Below are positions 40,202-49,824 of a stretch of 64,000 nucleotides of DNA, piece by piece. Both the position numbers and the translations under genes were made by a program. Source of the DNA: Nocardiopsis mwathae (GTDB lineage: Bacteria > Actinomycetota > Actinomycetes > Streptosporangiales > Streptosporangiaceae); contig NZ_JACHDS010000001.1 of NCBI RefSeq assembly GCF_014201195.1, positions 2,418,001 through 2,482,000 on the forward strand. Direction: 5' to 3'. Every line of letters begins with the position of its first letter. Positions within the stretch are counted from its first letter, which is position 1. The notes below the pieces were generated by a model. It did not search any database, was not told the origin of the DNA, and saw only the letters and a list, made by a program, of their open reading frames with translations.

Positions 40202-42589
40202 TCATCGGCGGTCGGCCTCCGCGTCGTCCGTCCGCCGGACGAGCAGGGCGACCGGGTAGGGGTCGAGTACATCGGCGAGGCGGGCGGCGGTGAAGCCGTC
40301 GGTGCGCTCGGGGGCCAGGTCGCGTCCGGTGAGCAGGTCGCGCCACAGTCCGGGGCCGCCCGGTAGGGGGACCGAGGTCGTGCGCCAGCCTCCCGCCGCG
40401 GCGAGGCGCAGCGGGAGGCGGGTGGCGATGGTGACGGCGTCGAGGCCGGGGCCGCGGGCGAAGGCCACGGCGTGGTCGGCGGCCGGCCCGGTCGGGCCGA
40501 GGGGGCGGTAGCCGCGCATCGGGTGGCCGCGGCGGAGCAGCAGCGCCTGCCGCACGACGTGGAGCTTGACGGCGCCCGCCGCGTCCACGGGCGGCAGCCA
40601 GCCGGACTCCAGGCGCTCCAGGATCATCGTGCGGGTGGCGAAGTCGACCGGCCGGCGGTTGTCGGGGTCGACCAGGGACAGGTCCCACAGCTCGGTGCCC
40701 TGGTAGACGTCGGGCACGCCCGGCGCGGTGAGCTGGACGAGCTTCTGCCCGAGCGCGTTGCTCCACCCTGCCGCGCGGATGCGCCCGACCAGCGCCGCCA
40801 CATCGGCTGCCAGCGGCGCGTCCGACAGGACCCGCTCGGGCCAGGAGCCCACCTCCGCCTCGAAGGCGGGGTCGGGGTGCAGCCACGAGGTGCGCAGCTT
40901 GGCCTCGCGCGCCGCCTTGAGCAGGTAGCAGCGCAGCCGGGCCGCGCTGATCGGCCAGGCTCCCACCAGGGTCTGCCACGCCAGCAGGTTGAGCGAGGGC
41001 TCGCCGAGCCCGCACCGGGCGGTCCAGTCGCGGACGGCCGCCGCGAAGTCCTCGGGGATCTCGGTGAGCGCCGCCAGGCGCGCGCGGACGTCCTCGGAGC
41101 GCTTGGTGTCGTGGGTCGACAGCGTGGTCATGGCCGACGGCCAGGACGCCTCGCGGCGGGCGGCGGCGGTGTGGAACTCCGCGGGGCCGGTCCCGAAGCG
41201 GTCCGGGGCTCCGCCGACCTCGTTGAGCGCGATGAAGCGGGTGGCCCGGTAGCAGGCGGTGTCCTCGGTGCCCTTGGCGACGACCGCGCCGCTGGTCTGC
41301 TGGATCCGACGGGCGAGCTCCCCGCGGGGGTCGGCGCGCACGCGGGCGTCGATGCGGTCCAGTTCGCCGACGAGGTCGGGGCGGGCGCGTCGGGCGCGGT
41401 CCACCGCCAGGGCCCAGTCGGCCTCCCTCTCGGGGAGGTAGGAGCGGTAGCAGGGGAAGCGTGCCAGCAGCTCGGCGACGGCCTCCTCGGCCGACGCGAC
41501 GGTGGCGGCGTGGTCGTCGCCCGCCCCCCGCGCGGCCTCCGCCGTGTCGCCGAGCAGGGCGGCGATGCGGCGCACTTCGGGCTGCAGCAGCGTGGCGGCG
41601 GCCTCGTACCGGCATCGCGCCTCCACCGCTCCGGTGTCGGCGGGGACGCCCAGGGCGTCGGCCAGCTCGGTGAGGGGGCGTTCCGCCGCCGGGTCGATGA
41701 ACAGCCCGCCCACCTCGCGCAGCGCGTCGTACCCGGTGGTCCCGCCCACCGGCCAGGAGGCCGGCGGGGTCTCCCCCGGAGCGAGGATCTTCTCCACGAC
41801 GATCCACCCGCCGAAAGCGTCGCGCAGCCGCCGCAGGTAGCCGCCGGGATCGCTGAGTCCGTCGACGTGGTCGACGCGCAGGCCGTCCACCTCGCCGCGC
41901 TCGGCCCAGCCCAGGATGCGGGCGTGGGTGGCGGTGAAGACGTCGGGGTCCTCCACGCGGACGGCGGCCAATCCGCTGATATCGAAGAACCGCCGGTAGC
42001 GCAGGTCGGTCGCGGCGCGGCGCCAGGACACCAGCCGGTAGTGCTGGCGCAGGTGCACCTCACCGGGGTCGTCGCCCGGGGCGAACGTGCCCGGGGCCAG
42101 GGGGAAGCGCTGGTCGGCGCAGCTCAGGCAGTCGTCGACGACGGTCAGCCCGCCCAGGGCGGCGGCGCCGTCGTCCCCGTCGTCGGGCAGGACGGGCAGC
42201 GGGAGCGGGCCGCTCGCCCAGTCGATGTCGAAGCAGCGGGCGTAGGGGGAGCCGGGGCCCAGGCGCAGCACGTCCCACCACCACGGGTTGGCGGCGGGCA
42301 CCGCGACCGACATGTGGTTGGGCACGATGTCGACGACGAGGCCCAGGCCGAGCCGCCGCAGCCGGTCCACCAGTGCCGCCCGGCCCTCCTCACCGCCCAG
42401 TTCCGCCGAGACCCGCGCGGGGTCCACGACGTCGTACCCGTGCGGGGAGCCGGGGGCCGCGGCGAGGATCGGCGACACGTACACCGCCCCCACGCCGAGG
42501 CGGTGCAGGTAGTCGGCGAGGTCCGCGGCGTCGGCGAACGTCCGCCCGGGGCCGAGCTGCAACCGGTAGGTGGAGGCGAGTGTTCCCAT
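40202..42589 (-). CDS. treY: Malto-oligosyltrehalose synthase
   Basis: A 795-residue GH13 enzyme that turns the reducing-end alpha-1,4 bond of a maltodextrin into an alpha,alpha-1,1 bond. It begins TYRLQLGPGRTFADAADL and shows LGLVVDIVPNHMS, the nucleophile in GLRVDHVDGLSDP, the acid/base in IVVEKILAPGE, and the catalytic Asp in TTLSTHDTKRSEDVRARL. The C-terminus has VDPDNRRPVDF. The length suits TreY (about 750-830). It is the first of three minus-strand genes (treY-rlmA-treZ). Confidence 0.95.
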   Translation of the reverse strand: MGTLASTYRLQLGPGRTFADAADLADYLHRLGVGAVYVSPILAAAPGSPHGYDVVDPARVSAELGGEEGRAALVDRLRRLGLGLVVDIVPNHMSVAVPAANPWWWDVLRLGPGSPYARCFDIDWASGPLPLPVLPDDGDDGAAALGGLTVVDDCLSCADQRFPLAPGTFAPGDDPGEVHLRQHYRLVSWRRAATDLRYRRFFDISGLAAVRVEDPDVFTATHARILGWAERGEVDGLRVDHVDGLSDPGGYLRRLRDAFGGWIVVEKILAPGETPPASWPVGGTTGYDALREVGGLFIDPAAERPLTELADALGVPADTGAVEARCRYEAAATLLQPEVRRIAALLGDTAEAARGAGDDHAATVASAEEAVAELLARFPCYRSYLPEREADWALAVDRARRARPDLVGELDRIDARVRADPRGELARRIQQTSGAVVAKGTEDTACYRATRFIALNEVGGAPDRFGTGPAEFHTAAARREASWPSAMTTLSTHDTKRSEDVRARLAALTEIPEDFAAAVRDWTARCGLGEPSLNLLAWQTLVGAWPISAARLRCYLLKAAREAKLRTSWLHPDPAFEAEVGSWPERVLSDAPLAADVAALVGRIRAAGWSNALGQKLVQLTAPGVPDVYQGTELWDLSLVDPDNRRPVDFATRTMILERLESGWLPPVDAAGAVKLHVVRQALLLRRGHPMRGYRPLGPTGPAADHAVAFARGPGLDAVTIATRLPLRLAAAGGWRTTSVPLPGGPGLWRDLLTGRDLAPERTDGFTAARLADVLDPYPVALLVRRTDDAEADRR

Positions 42590-42764
42590 CGCGGATTCTC
42601 ATGCCCGCTCGGTGCTCCGATCATGCCGTGTCCGGGCGGCGCCGGGCGGCCCCGGCGTGTCGGCCGCTCCCCCACCGCCCACCCGGCCGACTAGGCTGGC
42701 GCTGGTCAGTACCGGGGCGCCGGCGTCCACCGCGCCCCACCCCGACCCACCGAAGGGCCTCGCC

Positions 42765-43235
42765 GTGCCGGACTCCACGCCGCTGCCGACCGTGCTGCTG
42801 CTGAACGGGCCGAACCTCAACCTGCTGGGCGAACGCGACCCGGAGCAGTACGGGAGCACATCGCTGGCCGACATCGAAGCGGGGGTGACCGCGCTGGGCA
42901 AGGAGCTCGGCGCCACGGTGGTCTGCGCGCAGAGCAACCACGAGGGCGACCTGGTCGAGCACATCCACGCCGCCCGCGACCTCGACGGCATCGTGTTCAA
43001 CCCGGGGGCCTTCGCCCACTACAGCATCGCCCTGCGCGATGCCGTCGACGCCGTGGACACTCCGTGCGTGGAGGTGCACATCTCCAACGTGTACGCACGG
43101 GAGCCGTTCCGGCACCGGTCGGTGACGGCACCGGTGATGCAGGGGTACATCGCCGGATGCGGGGTGGCCGGCTACGAGCTGGGGCTGCGCGCCGTCCTGC
43201 GGCGGATCGAAGAGGCCCGGCCGACCGGCTCCTGA
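42765..43235 (+). CDS. aroQ: Type II 3-dehydroquinate dehydratase
   Basis: A 156-residue enzyme of the shikimate pathway that dehydrates 3-dehydroquinate. It contains LLLNGPNLNLLGERDP with the catalytic loop, QSNHEGDLVE, NPGAFAHYSIAL, VEVHISNVYAREPFRHRS and GYELGL. All active-site residues (Asn, Arg, Tyr, His) are visible. GTG at 42765 has AAGGG 7 bases upstream. TAGGCT at 42692-42697 may be the -10 of its promoter. No other shikimate gene is adjacent. Confidence 0.95.
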   Translation: MPDSTPLPTVLLLNGPNLNLLGERDPEQYGSTSLADIEAGVTALGKELGATVVCAQSNHEGDLVEHIHAARDLDGIVFNPGAFAHYSIALRDAVDAVDTPCVEVHISNVYAREPFRHRSVTAPVMQGYIAGCGVAGYELGLRAVLRRIEEARPTGS

Positions 43236-43279
43236 TGGGGCGCCCCATTCCATCGGCGCGCCCCGCGGCGGAGCCGCGG
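43235..43279. terminator. Palindrome and hairpin after aroQ
   Basis: ATGGGGCGCCCCAT (43235-43248) is a 14-bp palindrome starting at the last base of the aroQ stop. It is followed by CCGCGGC-GGA-GCCGCGG (43263-43279). Together they probably terminate aroQ. Confidence 0.5.
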
Positions 43280-43447
43280 CCACCGGGGTGAGTGGCACCA
43301 CAGCGCCCCCGTTCGGCATCCGACGTCGCCTCTTGTTACATTGCTCGACGGCGGTCGATCACCGCTTCTTCCGGCAATCGCCATCGGATCGTTCTACGTG
43401 GGCACACTGGGTCGCCTGCACGTGACACTAGGGAGACTGACTCAACC

Positions 43448-44557
43448 GTGCTCCGGTCCACCTCGCGCAAGCTGTCCGCCACCGCGCTCGCCGGCGCCCT
43501 GGCGGTGACGGCAGGGTGCGGCAGCGACGAGGCGGTGCGCGGCGGTGAGCCGTTCCCCATGCCCGCCGACCTGGCCTGCTTCGACGGCAACATCTCCGGG
43601 GCGGGTTCCAGCGCCCAGGAGAACGCGATGCGGACCTGGGTCGCCGCTTACCAGACCAACTGCGAGGACGCGCAGGTCTTCTACGACGCCATCGGGTCGG
43701 GTGGCGGCCGCAGCCAGTTCATCGACGGGGCGGTCCACTTCGCCGGGTCCGACGCCGCGATCTCGCCCGAGGAGGTCGAGGAGGCGGCGCCGCGATGCGA
43801 GGGCTCCGATGCGATCAACATCCCGGCCTACGTGGTGCCGGTGGCGGTGGTGTTCAACCTGGAGGGCGTCGACTCGCTGAACCTGACGCCGCAGGTGATC
43901 GCCCGGATCTTCGACGGGAAGATCACCCGGTGGGACGACCCGGCGATCGCCGGGTCCAACCCCGGCGCGGACCTGCCCGACACCCGCATCACTCCGGTGT
44001 CGCGGTCCGACGAGTCAGGCACGACGGAGAACTTCACCGAGTACCTGCACGCCGCGGCCGGGGACGACTGGCCCTACGAGCCCGGTGGGCGCTGGCCGGT
44101 GCCCCCCGTGGAGGCGGCGCAGGGCAACAGCGGCATCGCCGACACGGTCAAGGGCGGCGAGGGGACGATCGGTTACGTCGAGGCCTCGCATGTCGGCCGC
44201 ATGCACGCGGCCGCGGTCGGTGTCGGCGACGCGTTCGTGGAGCTGTCCCCGGAGTCGGCCGCGCGCGTGATCGCGGGGTCCGCGCAGCGTGCGGGCGGTA
44301 ACCCGCTCGACCGCGCGATCGATATCGATTTCGCGACGACCGATGCCGAGGCGTACCCGATCGTGCTGGTCACCTACGAGATCGTCTGCCTGGAGTACGA
44401 GCGGGCCGAGGACGCCGAGCGGGTCCGCGACTTCCTGAGCTACGTCATCAGCCCGGAGGGCCAAGAGGCGGCGTCCAAGGAGACCGGATCGGCCCCGCTG
44501 CCCGAGGACATCCGTTCCGACCTGCAGGAATCGATCGACGCGATCAGCGGGTCCTGA
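43448..44557 (+). CDS. pstS: Phosphate-binding lipoprotein PstS
   Basis: A 369-residue periplasmic-type phosphate-binding protein with lipobox VTAGC near residue 24. Family motifs are GAGSSAQENAMRTWV, YDAIGSGGGRSQFIDGAVHFAGSD split over the phosphate pocket, ITPVSRSDESGTTENFTEYL and AAQGNSGIADTVKGGEGTIGYVE. It would feed a Pst transporter, but no pstC, pstA or pstB follows; the next gene is on the opposite strand. A terminator comes 24 bases after the stop. I found no clear PHO box (GTTCACC repeats) in the upstream 210 bases. Confidence 0.93.
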   Translation: MLRSTSRKLSATALAGALAVTAGCGSDEAVRGGEPFPMPADLACFDGNISGAGSSAQENAMRTWVAAYQTNCEDAQVFYDAIGSGGGRSQFIDGAVHFAGSDAAISPEEVEEAAPRCEGSDAINIPAYVVPVAVVFNLEGVDSLNLTPQVIARIFDGKITRWDDPAIAGSNPGADLPDTRITPVSRSDESGTTENFTEYLHAAAGDDWPYEPGGRWPVPPVEAAQGNSGIADTVKGGEGTIGYVEASHVGRMHAAAVGVGDAFVELSPESAARVIAGSAQRAGGNPLDRAIDIDFATTDAEAYPIVLVTYEIVCLEYERAEDAERVRDFLSYVISPEGQEAASKETGSAPLPEDIRSDLQESIDAISGS

Positions 44558-44580
44558 GGCAGGGACTCGCGTCGGACGGG

Positions 44581-44610
44581 AAGAGGCCGCAACACGCGGC
44601 CTTTTCTTTT
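44581..44610 (+). terminator. Intrinsic terminator of pstS
   Basis: AGGCCGC (44584-44590), loop AACAC, GCGGCCT (44596-44602), followed by TTTCTTTT: a classical stem with a T-rich tail. Flanking A-T pairs extend the stem. Confidence 0.85.
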
Positions 44611-44759
44611 CAGCCGAAACCCTCACCTGATGTGGCTCGGTTGTGGCACAGTGTTATGGCTGTCCGCGGAACCGGGGTCCGCCCGATCCCGCTCGGCCGA
44701 TGTCTTCCCCCATCGGCCGGGAGAGCGGGGGGACCCCGGACAGCCGCCGACCGCGACCG

Positions 44760-46454
44760 TCAGGCGCGCGGACGGCGCGGGATCCGCCCCGGCCCCAGGG
44801 CGCCGAGCAGCCGCCGCAGGACACGGCCCCGTCGCGCGGTCGGTGCGGCACTGCGATCGGGTGCCGCCCCGGGGCACTCGCCCGCCGACGCGCCCTCCGA
44901 CTCCTCTGCCCGGTGGTCGCCCGCATCGCTCCGGCCGCCCGCCGGAGGCGGCGTGCCCACGCCGTCGTGTGCCGACCGGGGCGCGATCAGGTCCTCCAGT
45001 GACGCCTCGTCGGCGTGCATCCGGTACCGGCCGTGCACCTCGGCGACGACGTCGGCCATGGGTTCGCCCGGGGTGCGGACGCGCAGCGCCCGGGTGAGGG
45101 CGCGGGTGCGCCACAGCCTGATTCCGGCGCCGCGCGTCGGCGCGGACTCGGGGAACAGCTCCACCAGCCCGGCCCGGGAGCGTTCGGCGCGGGCGACGAG
45201 CCGCGCCAGCGTGTCGCGGCCCAGCCCCCAGGCGACGGGAACCTGCAGCAGGTAGGGCGCGGGAAAGCCGGTACGGGGTGCGACGGCGGAGAAGGAGACG
45301 CGGGGATCGGCCAGGTAGCGGGCCTGGACCAGGCGCAGGTCCAGGCGCGGGTGCTCGGGCGCGCCGCCGTGGACGCCGCCGTCCCAGTCGGCGACGAGGG
45401 TGACCCCGACGTCCTCCTCGCTGCCGTTCAGCAGCCGGTCCACACACGCGCTGACGGTCTCGTAGCGGGCACCGGCCACGTCGACCACGGCGCGGACCAG
45501 GGGGACGGGCCGGCCCGCGGTCGGCGGCGCGTGGCGCCGCACGCGGTCCCGGTGCGGGCGGGGGTGGGGCATGAGCGGGGCCAGCACGTCGGTCCGGAAG
45601 CGGGAGGAAGGTATCCGGGTGCGGGCGGGCGTGGCCTGGCCGATGTGCCAGGCGGGTGCGGCGTGCTCGGGCAGGAACAGCCCTCCCGCCTGCCACAGGC
45701 GGTAGGCGAACTCGGTGTCCTGGCCGAGGTCGAGCGCCGGGTCGACCCCGCCGGCCGCCTCGTACAGCGAGCGCCGCAGCGACGCGGCGGCGCCCACATA
45801 GGCCTGGAAGCCGAGGCGGTCGGCGCCGCGCAGGTCATCGCTGTGCTCCAGCAGCCGGTTCACCCCGGCGTGGTCCCGCGAACCGGCCAGCGCGGAGGAC
45901 AGCCCGCCCGAGCGGGCGAGCCCGGCCAGCGCGGTGGGGTCCTCCGGGCCGCGGGGGCAGTGCAGCACCCGGCCCAGGGACACGCACTCGGCGTGCGCGT
46001 GCTGCCAGCGCACCAGGGCCTCGACGAAGCGCGGACCGACGACCATGTCGGGGTCCAGCCAGCAGATGACCGCGCCGGACGTGACGTGCGCCCCGTAGGC
46101 TCGGGCGTGCCCGGCACCGCTCCCGGTGGCGGGCGCGCGTTCGATCCGGCACCGCGCCGGCCGCAGCGGGGGCAGTGCGAGTGGCGGCCAGGTGCGGTCG
46201 TCGACCACCACGACCTCCAGGAGGCGGGCGGGGTAGGTCTGCCCGGCCAGCGCGGCGAGCGTCACCGCCAGTCGCGGGGACGGGCCGCGCGCGGGGATGA
46301 CCACGCTGACGCTCAGCCGCGGCTCCCACGCCCCCAGCCGGGGCGGAGCCAGTGCCCCCCAGTCGTTCCGGAAGATCCGCGTGGGGACCTGCTCGGCGCG
46401 CCCGCGGTGGGTGACACCGTCAGCTCGCGACTCTATGTATTCGAATGACGACAC
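44760..46454 (-). CDS. Family 2 glycosyltransferase
   Basis: A 564-residue GT-A glycosyltransferase. The catalytic domain (about residues 45-300) has VSVVIPARGPSPRLAVTLAAL, the nucleotide-sugar DDR after VVVV, the DxD-like WLDPDMVVG and the acceptor motif LGQDTEFAYRLWQAGG. A C-terminal region of about 230 residues resembles a second, degenerate GT-like module with no clear motifs, ending in an Arg-rich tail. The acceptor is unknown; an envelope glycan or secondary metabolite is possible. GTG at 46454 is my choice; the frame stays open to 46622 but without a ribosome site. Confidence 0.75.
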   Translation of the reverse strand: MSSFEYIESRADGVTHRGRAEQVPTRIFRNDWGALAPPRLGAWEPRLSVSVVIPARGPSPRLAVTLAALAGQTYPARLLEVVVVDDRTWPPLALPPLRPARCRIERAPATGSGAGHARAYGAHVTSGAVICWLDPDMVVGPRFVEALVRWQHAHAECVSLGRVLHCPRGPEDPTALAGLARSGGLSSALAGSRDHAGVNRLLEHSDDLRGADRLGFQAYVGAAASLRRSLYEAAGGVDPALDLGQDTEFAYRLWQAGGLFLPEHAAPAWHIGQATPARTRIPSSRFRTDVLAPLMPHPRPHRDRVRRHAPPTAGRPVPLVRAVVDVAGARYETVSACVDRLLNGSEEDVGVTLVADWDGGVHGGAPEHPRLDLRLVQARYLADPRVSFSAVAPRTGFPAPYLLQVPVAWGLGRDTLARLVARAERSRAGLVELFPESAPTRGAGIRLWRTRALTRALRVRTPGEPMADVVAEVHGRYRMHADEASLEDLIAPRSAHDGVGTPPPAGGRSDAGDHRAEESEGASAGECPGAAPDRSAAPTARRGRVLRRLLGALGPGRIPRRPRA

Positions 46455-46819
46455 AGCGTGACTATAGCTCCCGGTCACGCCCGAGCGCCACCGCAGGGCG
46501 GCCCTGGCCGACCACGCTGCACCGGTCGCCGACCGCTGGCGGCGCGAGCCCGACGCCGCGGGCGGGGTGGCGCGCTCCCACCCGGACACCCGGTTGGGAC
46601 CGATGCGTGGCTGCCTTGCCATGATTCGATCCGTTTCGTACCGGCCGCCCCGGCCGATCGGCGGACGGATCGGCGACACCACGGCCGCACCTCCCCCACG
46701 GACCGGCCGCCATGGAGAGAATTCCATACGGAACCCGTGTCCGGCCCCCATGACCGGTGGGGCCGGACACGGCGTCGGCCCGGGCCGCCCCGCAGCCCGG
46801 CCGGACCGCGGGGCGGGGC
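46455..46819. other. Intergenic region with terminator
   Basis: These 365 bases between two same-strand genes hold the terminator hairpin at 46735-46772. The leader of the glycosyltransferase gene presumably lies in the part below 46735, but no promoter is clear. No further gene was seen. Confidence 0.5.
46735..46772. terminator. 14-bp hairpin terminator after the Rv3235-family gene
   Basis: CCGTGTCCGGCCCC (46735-46748) pairs perfectly with GGGGCCGGACACGG (46759-46772), loop 10 bases. It lies 48 bases beyond the stop of the Rv3235-family gene. Confidence 0.7.
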
Positions 46820-47260
46820 TCACCCGGTGCGGCGCTCCCCGTCGCGCGCGGCCGGACCTCCGCAGGGCAGTCGGCCGCGTTCGAGGTCGGTCTCGATGTG
46901 CGTGCACAGCCACGCGTGCTGGGCGAAGACGACCCGCAGCGCCAGTGCCCGGTGCCAGGCACCGCAGGCGACGACGGCGCTCACCTCGACGACACCGGGG
47001 ACGGCCGCCGGACGGACGACGGCTCCGCGGAGCCGGGCACGGTGCTCGGAGGAGGCGTAGCCGCCCGCACGGCGCACGAGGTGCTCGTAGGCGGTGGTGC
47101 AGAAGAGGTTGCGCAGGTGCCCCGGTGGGCGCTCTCCGGCCAGGACCTCGGCCGTGTGCTGGGCGAACCGGGACAGCTGGTGTGCGCGGCGCCGGTCGAG
47201 GGCGCCGTTCCGACGGACAACGGGACAGGGGTGTCGTGGCCGAGAGAGCTGAGGGGGCAT
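46820..47260 (-). CDS. Rv3235-family actinobacterial protein
   Basis: A 146-residue protein of the Rv3235 family, conserved in actinobacteria and without known function. The characteristic plan is visible: a basic Pro/Arg-rich N-terminus, the helix ALDRRRAHQLSRFAQHTAEV with AGERPPGHLRN, and a C-terminal beta region VVEVSAVVACGAWHRALALR followed by WLCTHIETDL. In mycobacteria the gene lies near secA. Here it is alone, divergent from a glycerophosphodiesterase gene. ATG at 47260 is the likely start. Confidence 0.75.
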   Translation of the reverse strand: MPPQLSRPRHPCPVVRRNGALDRRRAHQLSRFAQHTAEVLAGERPPGHLRNLFCTTAYEHLVRRAGGYASSEHRARLRGAVVRPAAVPGVVEVSAVVACGAWHRALALRVVFAQHAWLCTHIETDLERGRLPCGGPAARDGERRTG

Positions 47261-47534
47261 CTGGGGGTTCCCTTTCCAGCCGTGGGTGCGTGGACGGGCC
47301 GCCGACCCGCCCACGCACTAGGGGCTCGCAGCCGCCCCTCCCAGCCACCCGGAATTCCAGCTTTTTCGGCGACGCCCGGCCCGGGGCGTTCCCTCCCTCC
47401 ACCTGCGCACCACCGGCCCCGCCCCACCCCGCCGTTGCCCCGCGTCGGGTGCCACCCCATACTTCTGGTGTCAACCTCTCGGCCTTGAAGGAGCCCGCTG
47501 TCCGAAAAGGCCGGGATCGTCCGCTAGGAACCTG

Positions 47535-48341
47535 ATGAATCACGGCTATTTCGACCTCCCCACCCCCATCGGGCTGGCCCACCGCGGCGGCTGGCTGACC
47601 GATGAGGCCGGTCGGATCCGCACCGAGCTGGAGAACACGGCGCTCGCCTTCCAGAACGCGATCGATCTGGGCTACCGCTACCTGGAGACCGACGTGCACG
47701 CCACCCGCGACGGCGTGCTGCTGGCGTTCCACGACGCCACCCTGGACCGCACGACGGACCGATCCGGGGCCATCGCCGATCTGCCCTACGACGAGGTCGC
47801 CCGCGCGCGGGTGGGCGGGAGCGAACCGGTGCCGGTACTGGAGGACCTGCTCGGGTCCTGGCCCGAGGCGCGGTTCAACATCGACATCAAGTCCGACGCC
47901 GCCGTCGAGCCGCTGGTCCGGGTGCTGCGCCGCACCTCGGCCTGGGAGCGGGTGTGCGTCGGCTCCTTCGACCAGCTGCGGCTGGACCGCGCCCGGCGGG
48001 CGTTCGACCGCCCGGTCGCCACCTCCTGCGGCCCGGTGGACGTCGCGCGCCTGCGGTTCGCCTCGTTCACCCCGCTGCTGGGCTGGCTGGCGCGGCGGGG
48101 CGTGGGCGCCGTGCAGATCCCACTGCGGGCGCGCGGCTTCCCGCTGGTGAGTCGGGACCTCATCGCCACGGCGCACCGGCTCGGCATGCAGGTGCACGTG
48201 TGGACGATCAACGACCCGACGCTGATGGCGCGCCTGCTGGACCTGGGAGTGGACGGCATCGTGACCGACAACATCACCACCCTGCGCGAGCTGCTGATCG
48301 AACGCGGAAACTGGCAGAATTCTGGTCATAGCGACAAATAG
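47535..48341 (+). CDS. Glycerophosphodiester phosphodiesterase
   Basis: A 268-residue GDPD-family TIM barrel that hydrolyses deacylated phospholipids to glycerol-3-phosphate and an alcohol. Family motifs are GLAHRGGW, ELENTALAFQNAI, YLETDVHATRDGVLLAFHD and VHVWTINDPTLMARLLDLGVDGIVTD. AGGAACCTG directly precedes the ATG. No signal peptide is present, so it should act in the cytoplasm. The transporter gene follows 18 bases later on the same strand. Confidence 0.93.
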   Translation: MNHGYFDLPTPIGLAHRGGWLTDEAGRIRTELENTALAFQNAIDLGYRYLETDVHATRDGVLLAFHDATLDRTTDRSGAIADLPYDEVARARVGGSEPVPVLEDLLGSWPEARFNIDIKSDAAVEPLVRVLRRTSAWERVCVGSFDQLRLDRARRAFDRPVATSCGPVDVARLRFASFTPLLGWLARRGVGAVQIPLRARGFPLVSRDLIATAHRLGMQVHVWTINDPTLMARLLDLGVDGIVTDNITTLRELLIERGNWQNSGHSDK

Positions 48342-48359
48342 GACGGATGCCGCCCTCCC

Positions 48360-49757
48360 ATGAACTCACCGCCCACCGCGCAGGTCCCGGGCAACGCCCC
48401 GTCCGCGGATCCCGCGCAACGACGCCGCGAGCAGTACGGCTGGTATGTCTACGACTGGGCCAACCAGGTGTTCATCACCTCGGTGGTCACGGTCCTCATC
48501 GGCCCCTACCTGAGCGGGCTGGCGTGCACCACGGCCGGCGCCCCGGACACCGCCACCTGCACAGGCGGCGCCTACTACGTCCACCCGCTGGGCGTCCAGC
48601 TGCACGCGAACGCGGTCTACCCGGCGGTCACCACCGTCGCGATCCTGATCCAGATCCTGCTGCTGCCGCTCATCGGCGCCCTGGCCGACCACACCAAGCA
48701 CAAGAAGCGCTGGCTGTTCTGGCTGGCCTTCATCGGCTCCGTCGCCGTGTCCATGCTCTACTTCACGGGCGACGACTACGCGACGGCGTCCGCGCTGTTC
48801 CTCCTCGCCAACGTCGCCTATGGCGCCTCCCTGGTCGTCTACAACTCCTTTCTGCCGGAGATCGCCACACCCGACGAGCGCGACCGGGTCTCCACCACCG
48901 GCTGGGCCATCTCCTACCTCGGCGGTGCCCTGCTGCTCGCCGCGCACCTCGTCCTGGTGCTGCAGGCCGACTCCCTGGGCGTCACCGAGGGCGAGGCGGT
49001 GCGCATCGCGTTCGCGTCGGTCGGGATCTGGTGGGTCGGCTTCACCATCATCGCGCTCAAGCCGCTGCGCAACCGCTACGGCGAGCTCGCCGCCCACGCG
49101 GCCCGGCCCAACGTGCGCATCTCCACGGTGCAGCTCGTGCACACCGTCAAGGAGATGCGCAAGTACCCGCAGACGCTCCTCTTCCTGCTCGCGTTCATCT
49201 TCTTCAACGACGGGATCCAGGCCGCGGTCCGCTACGCCGCCCCCTTCGCCGCTCAGGACCTGCAGCTGGACCAGGGTGTGCTGATGGGGACCATCCTGAT
49301 GATCCAGTTCGTGGCGTTCGGCGGAGCGCTGATCGTCGGGCTGATCGCGCGGCGCATCGGGGCCAAGAAGGCGGTGCTGGGCACCCTGAGCGTGTGGTGC
49401 GTGCTGGTGACGCTGGCCTACTTCCTCCCCGCCCAGCGCCCGCTGCTGTTCGTCGCCATGGGCATCGGCATCGCCCTGGTGCTGGGCGGCGTGCAGGCCC
49501 TGGCCCGCTCCATGTACTCCCAGCTCATCCCGCGCGGGCGGGAGGCCGAGTACTTCAGCCTCTACCAGATCAGCGACAAGGGGTCGACGTTCCTCGGATC
49601 GCTGGCCGTGACCATCGCCGTCACCCTGACCGGCGGCTACCGGGTCGCGATCTTCTCGCTGATCGTGTTCTTCCTGCTCGGCGGCTACCTGCTGTGGAAG
49701 ACCGACATGCGGCGCGGTATCCGCGCCGTCGGCAACGAGATGCCCGCGCGCATCTGA
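48360..49757 (+). CDS. MFS transporter of the UMF1/Atg22-like family
   Basis: A 465-residue membrane protein with 11-12 hydrophobic segments. The start of the first helix, YGWYVYDWANQVFITSVVTV, is the signature of the UMF1/Atg22 family, as are the loop DHTKHKKRWL and the later ALARSMYSQLIPRGREAEYF. Members are presumed to export small molecules such as amino acids or sugars; no bacterial substrate is established. Closeness to the GDPD gene suggests co-transcription, possibly with handling of glycerol-phosphate products, which is speculative. Confidence 0.88.
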   Translation: MNSPPTAQVPGNAPSADPAQRRREQYGWYVYDWANQVFITSVVTVLIGPYLSGLACTTAGAPDTATCTGGAYYVHPLGVQLHANAVYPAVTTVAILIQILLLPLIGALADHTKHKKRWLFWLAFIGSVAVSMLYFTGDDYATASALFLLANVAYGASLVVYNSFLPEIATPDERDRVSTTGWAISYLGGALLLAAHLVLVLQADSLGVTEGEAVRIAFASVGIWWVGFTIIALKPLRNRYGELAAHAARPNVRISTVQLVHTVKEMRKYPQTLLFLLAFIFFNDGIQAAVRYAAPFAAQDLQLDQGVLMGTILMIQFVAFGGALIVGLIARRIGAKKAVLGTLSVWCVLVTLAYFLPAQRPLLFVAMGIGIALVLGGVQALARSMYSQLIPRGREAEYFSLYQISDKGSTFLGSLAVTIAVTLTGGYRVAIFSLIVFFLLGGYLLWKTDMRRGIRAVGNEMPARI

Positions 49758-49824
49758 CCGGTGGCCGGGGCGTGGCCTGCGCGCACGCCCCGGCGCACCC
49801 TCCGCCTGCCGCGGAGGGCCTCGG

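Noticed and set aside
43282-43447. PHO box upstream of pstS
   Set aside because: No pair of GTTCACC-like heptamers in 11-base register is present.
46455-48329. Extension of the glycosyltransferase frame to 1189 codons
   Set aside because: The extra part runs antisense through the glycerophosphodiesterase gene and through the Rv3235-family locus; the conserved region begins only near 46400.
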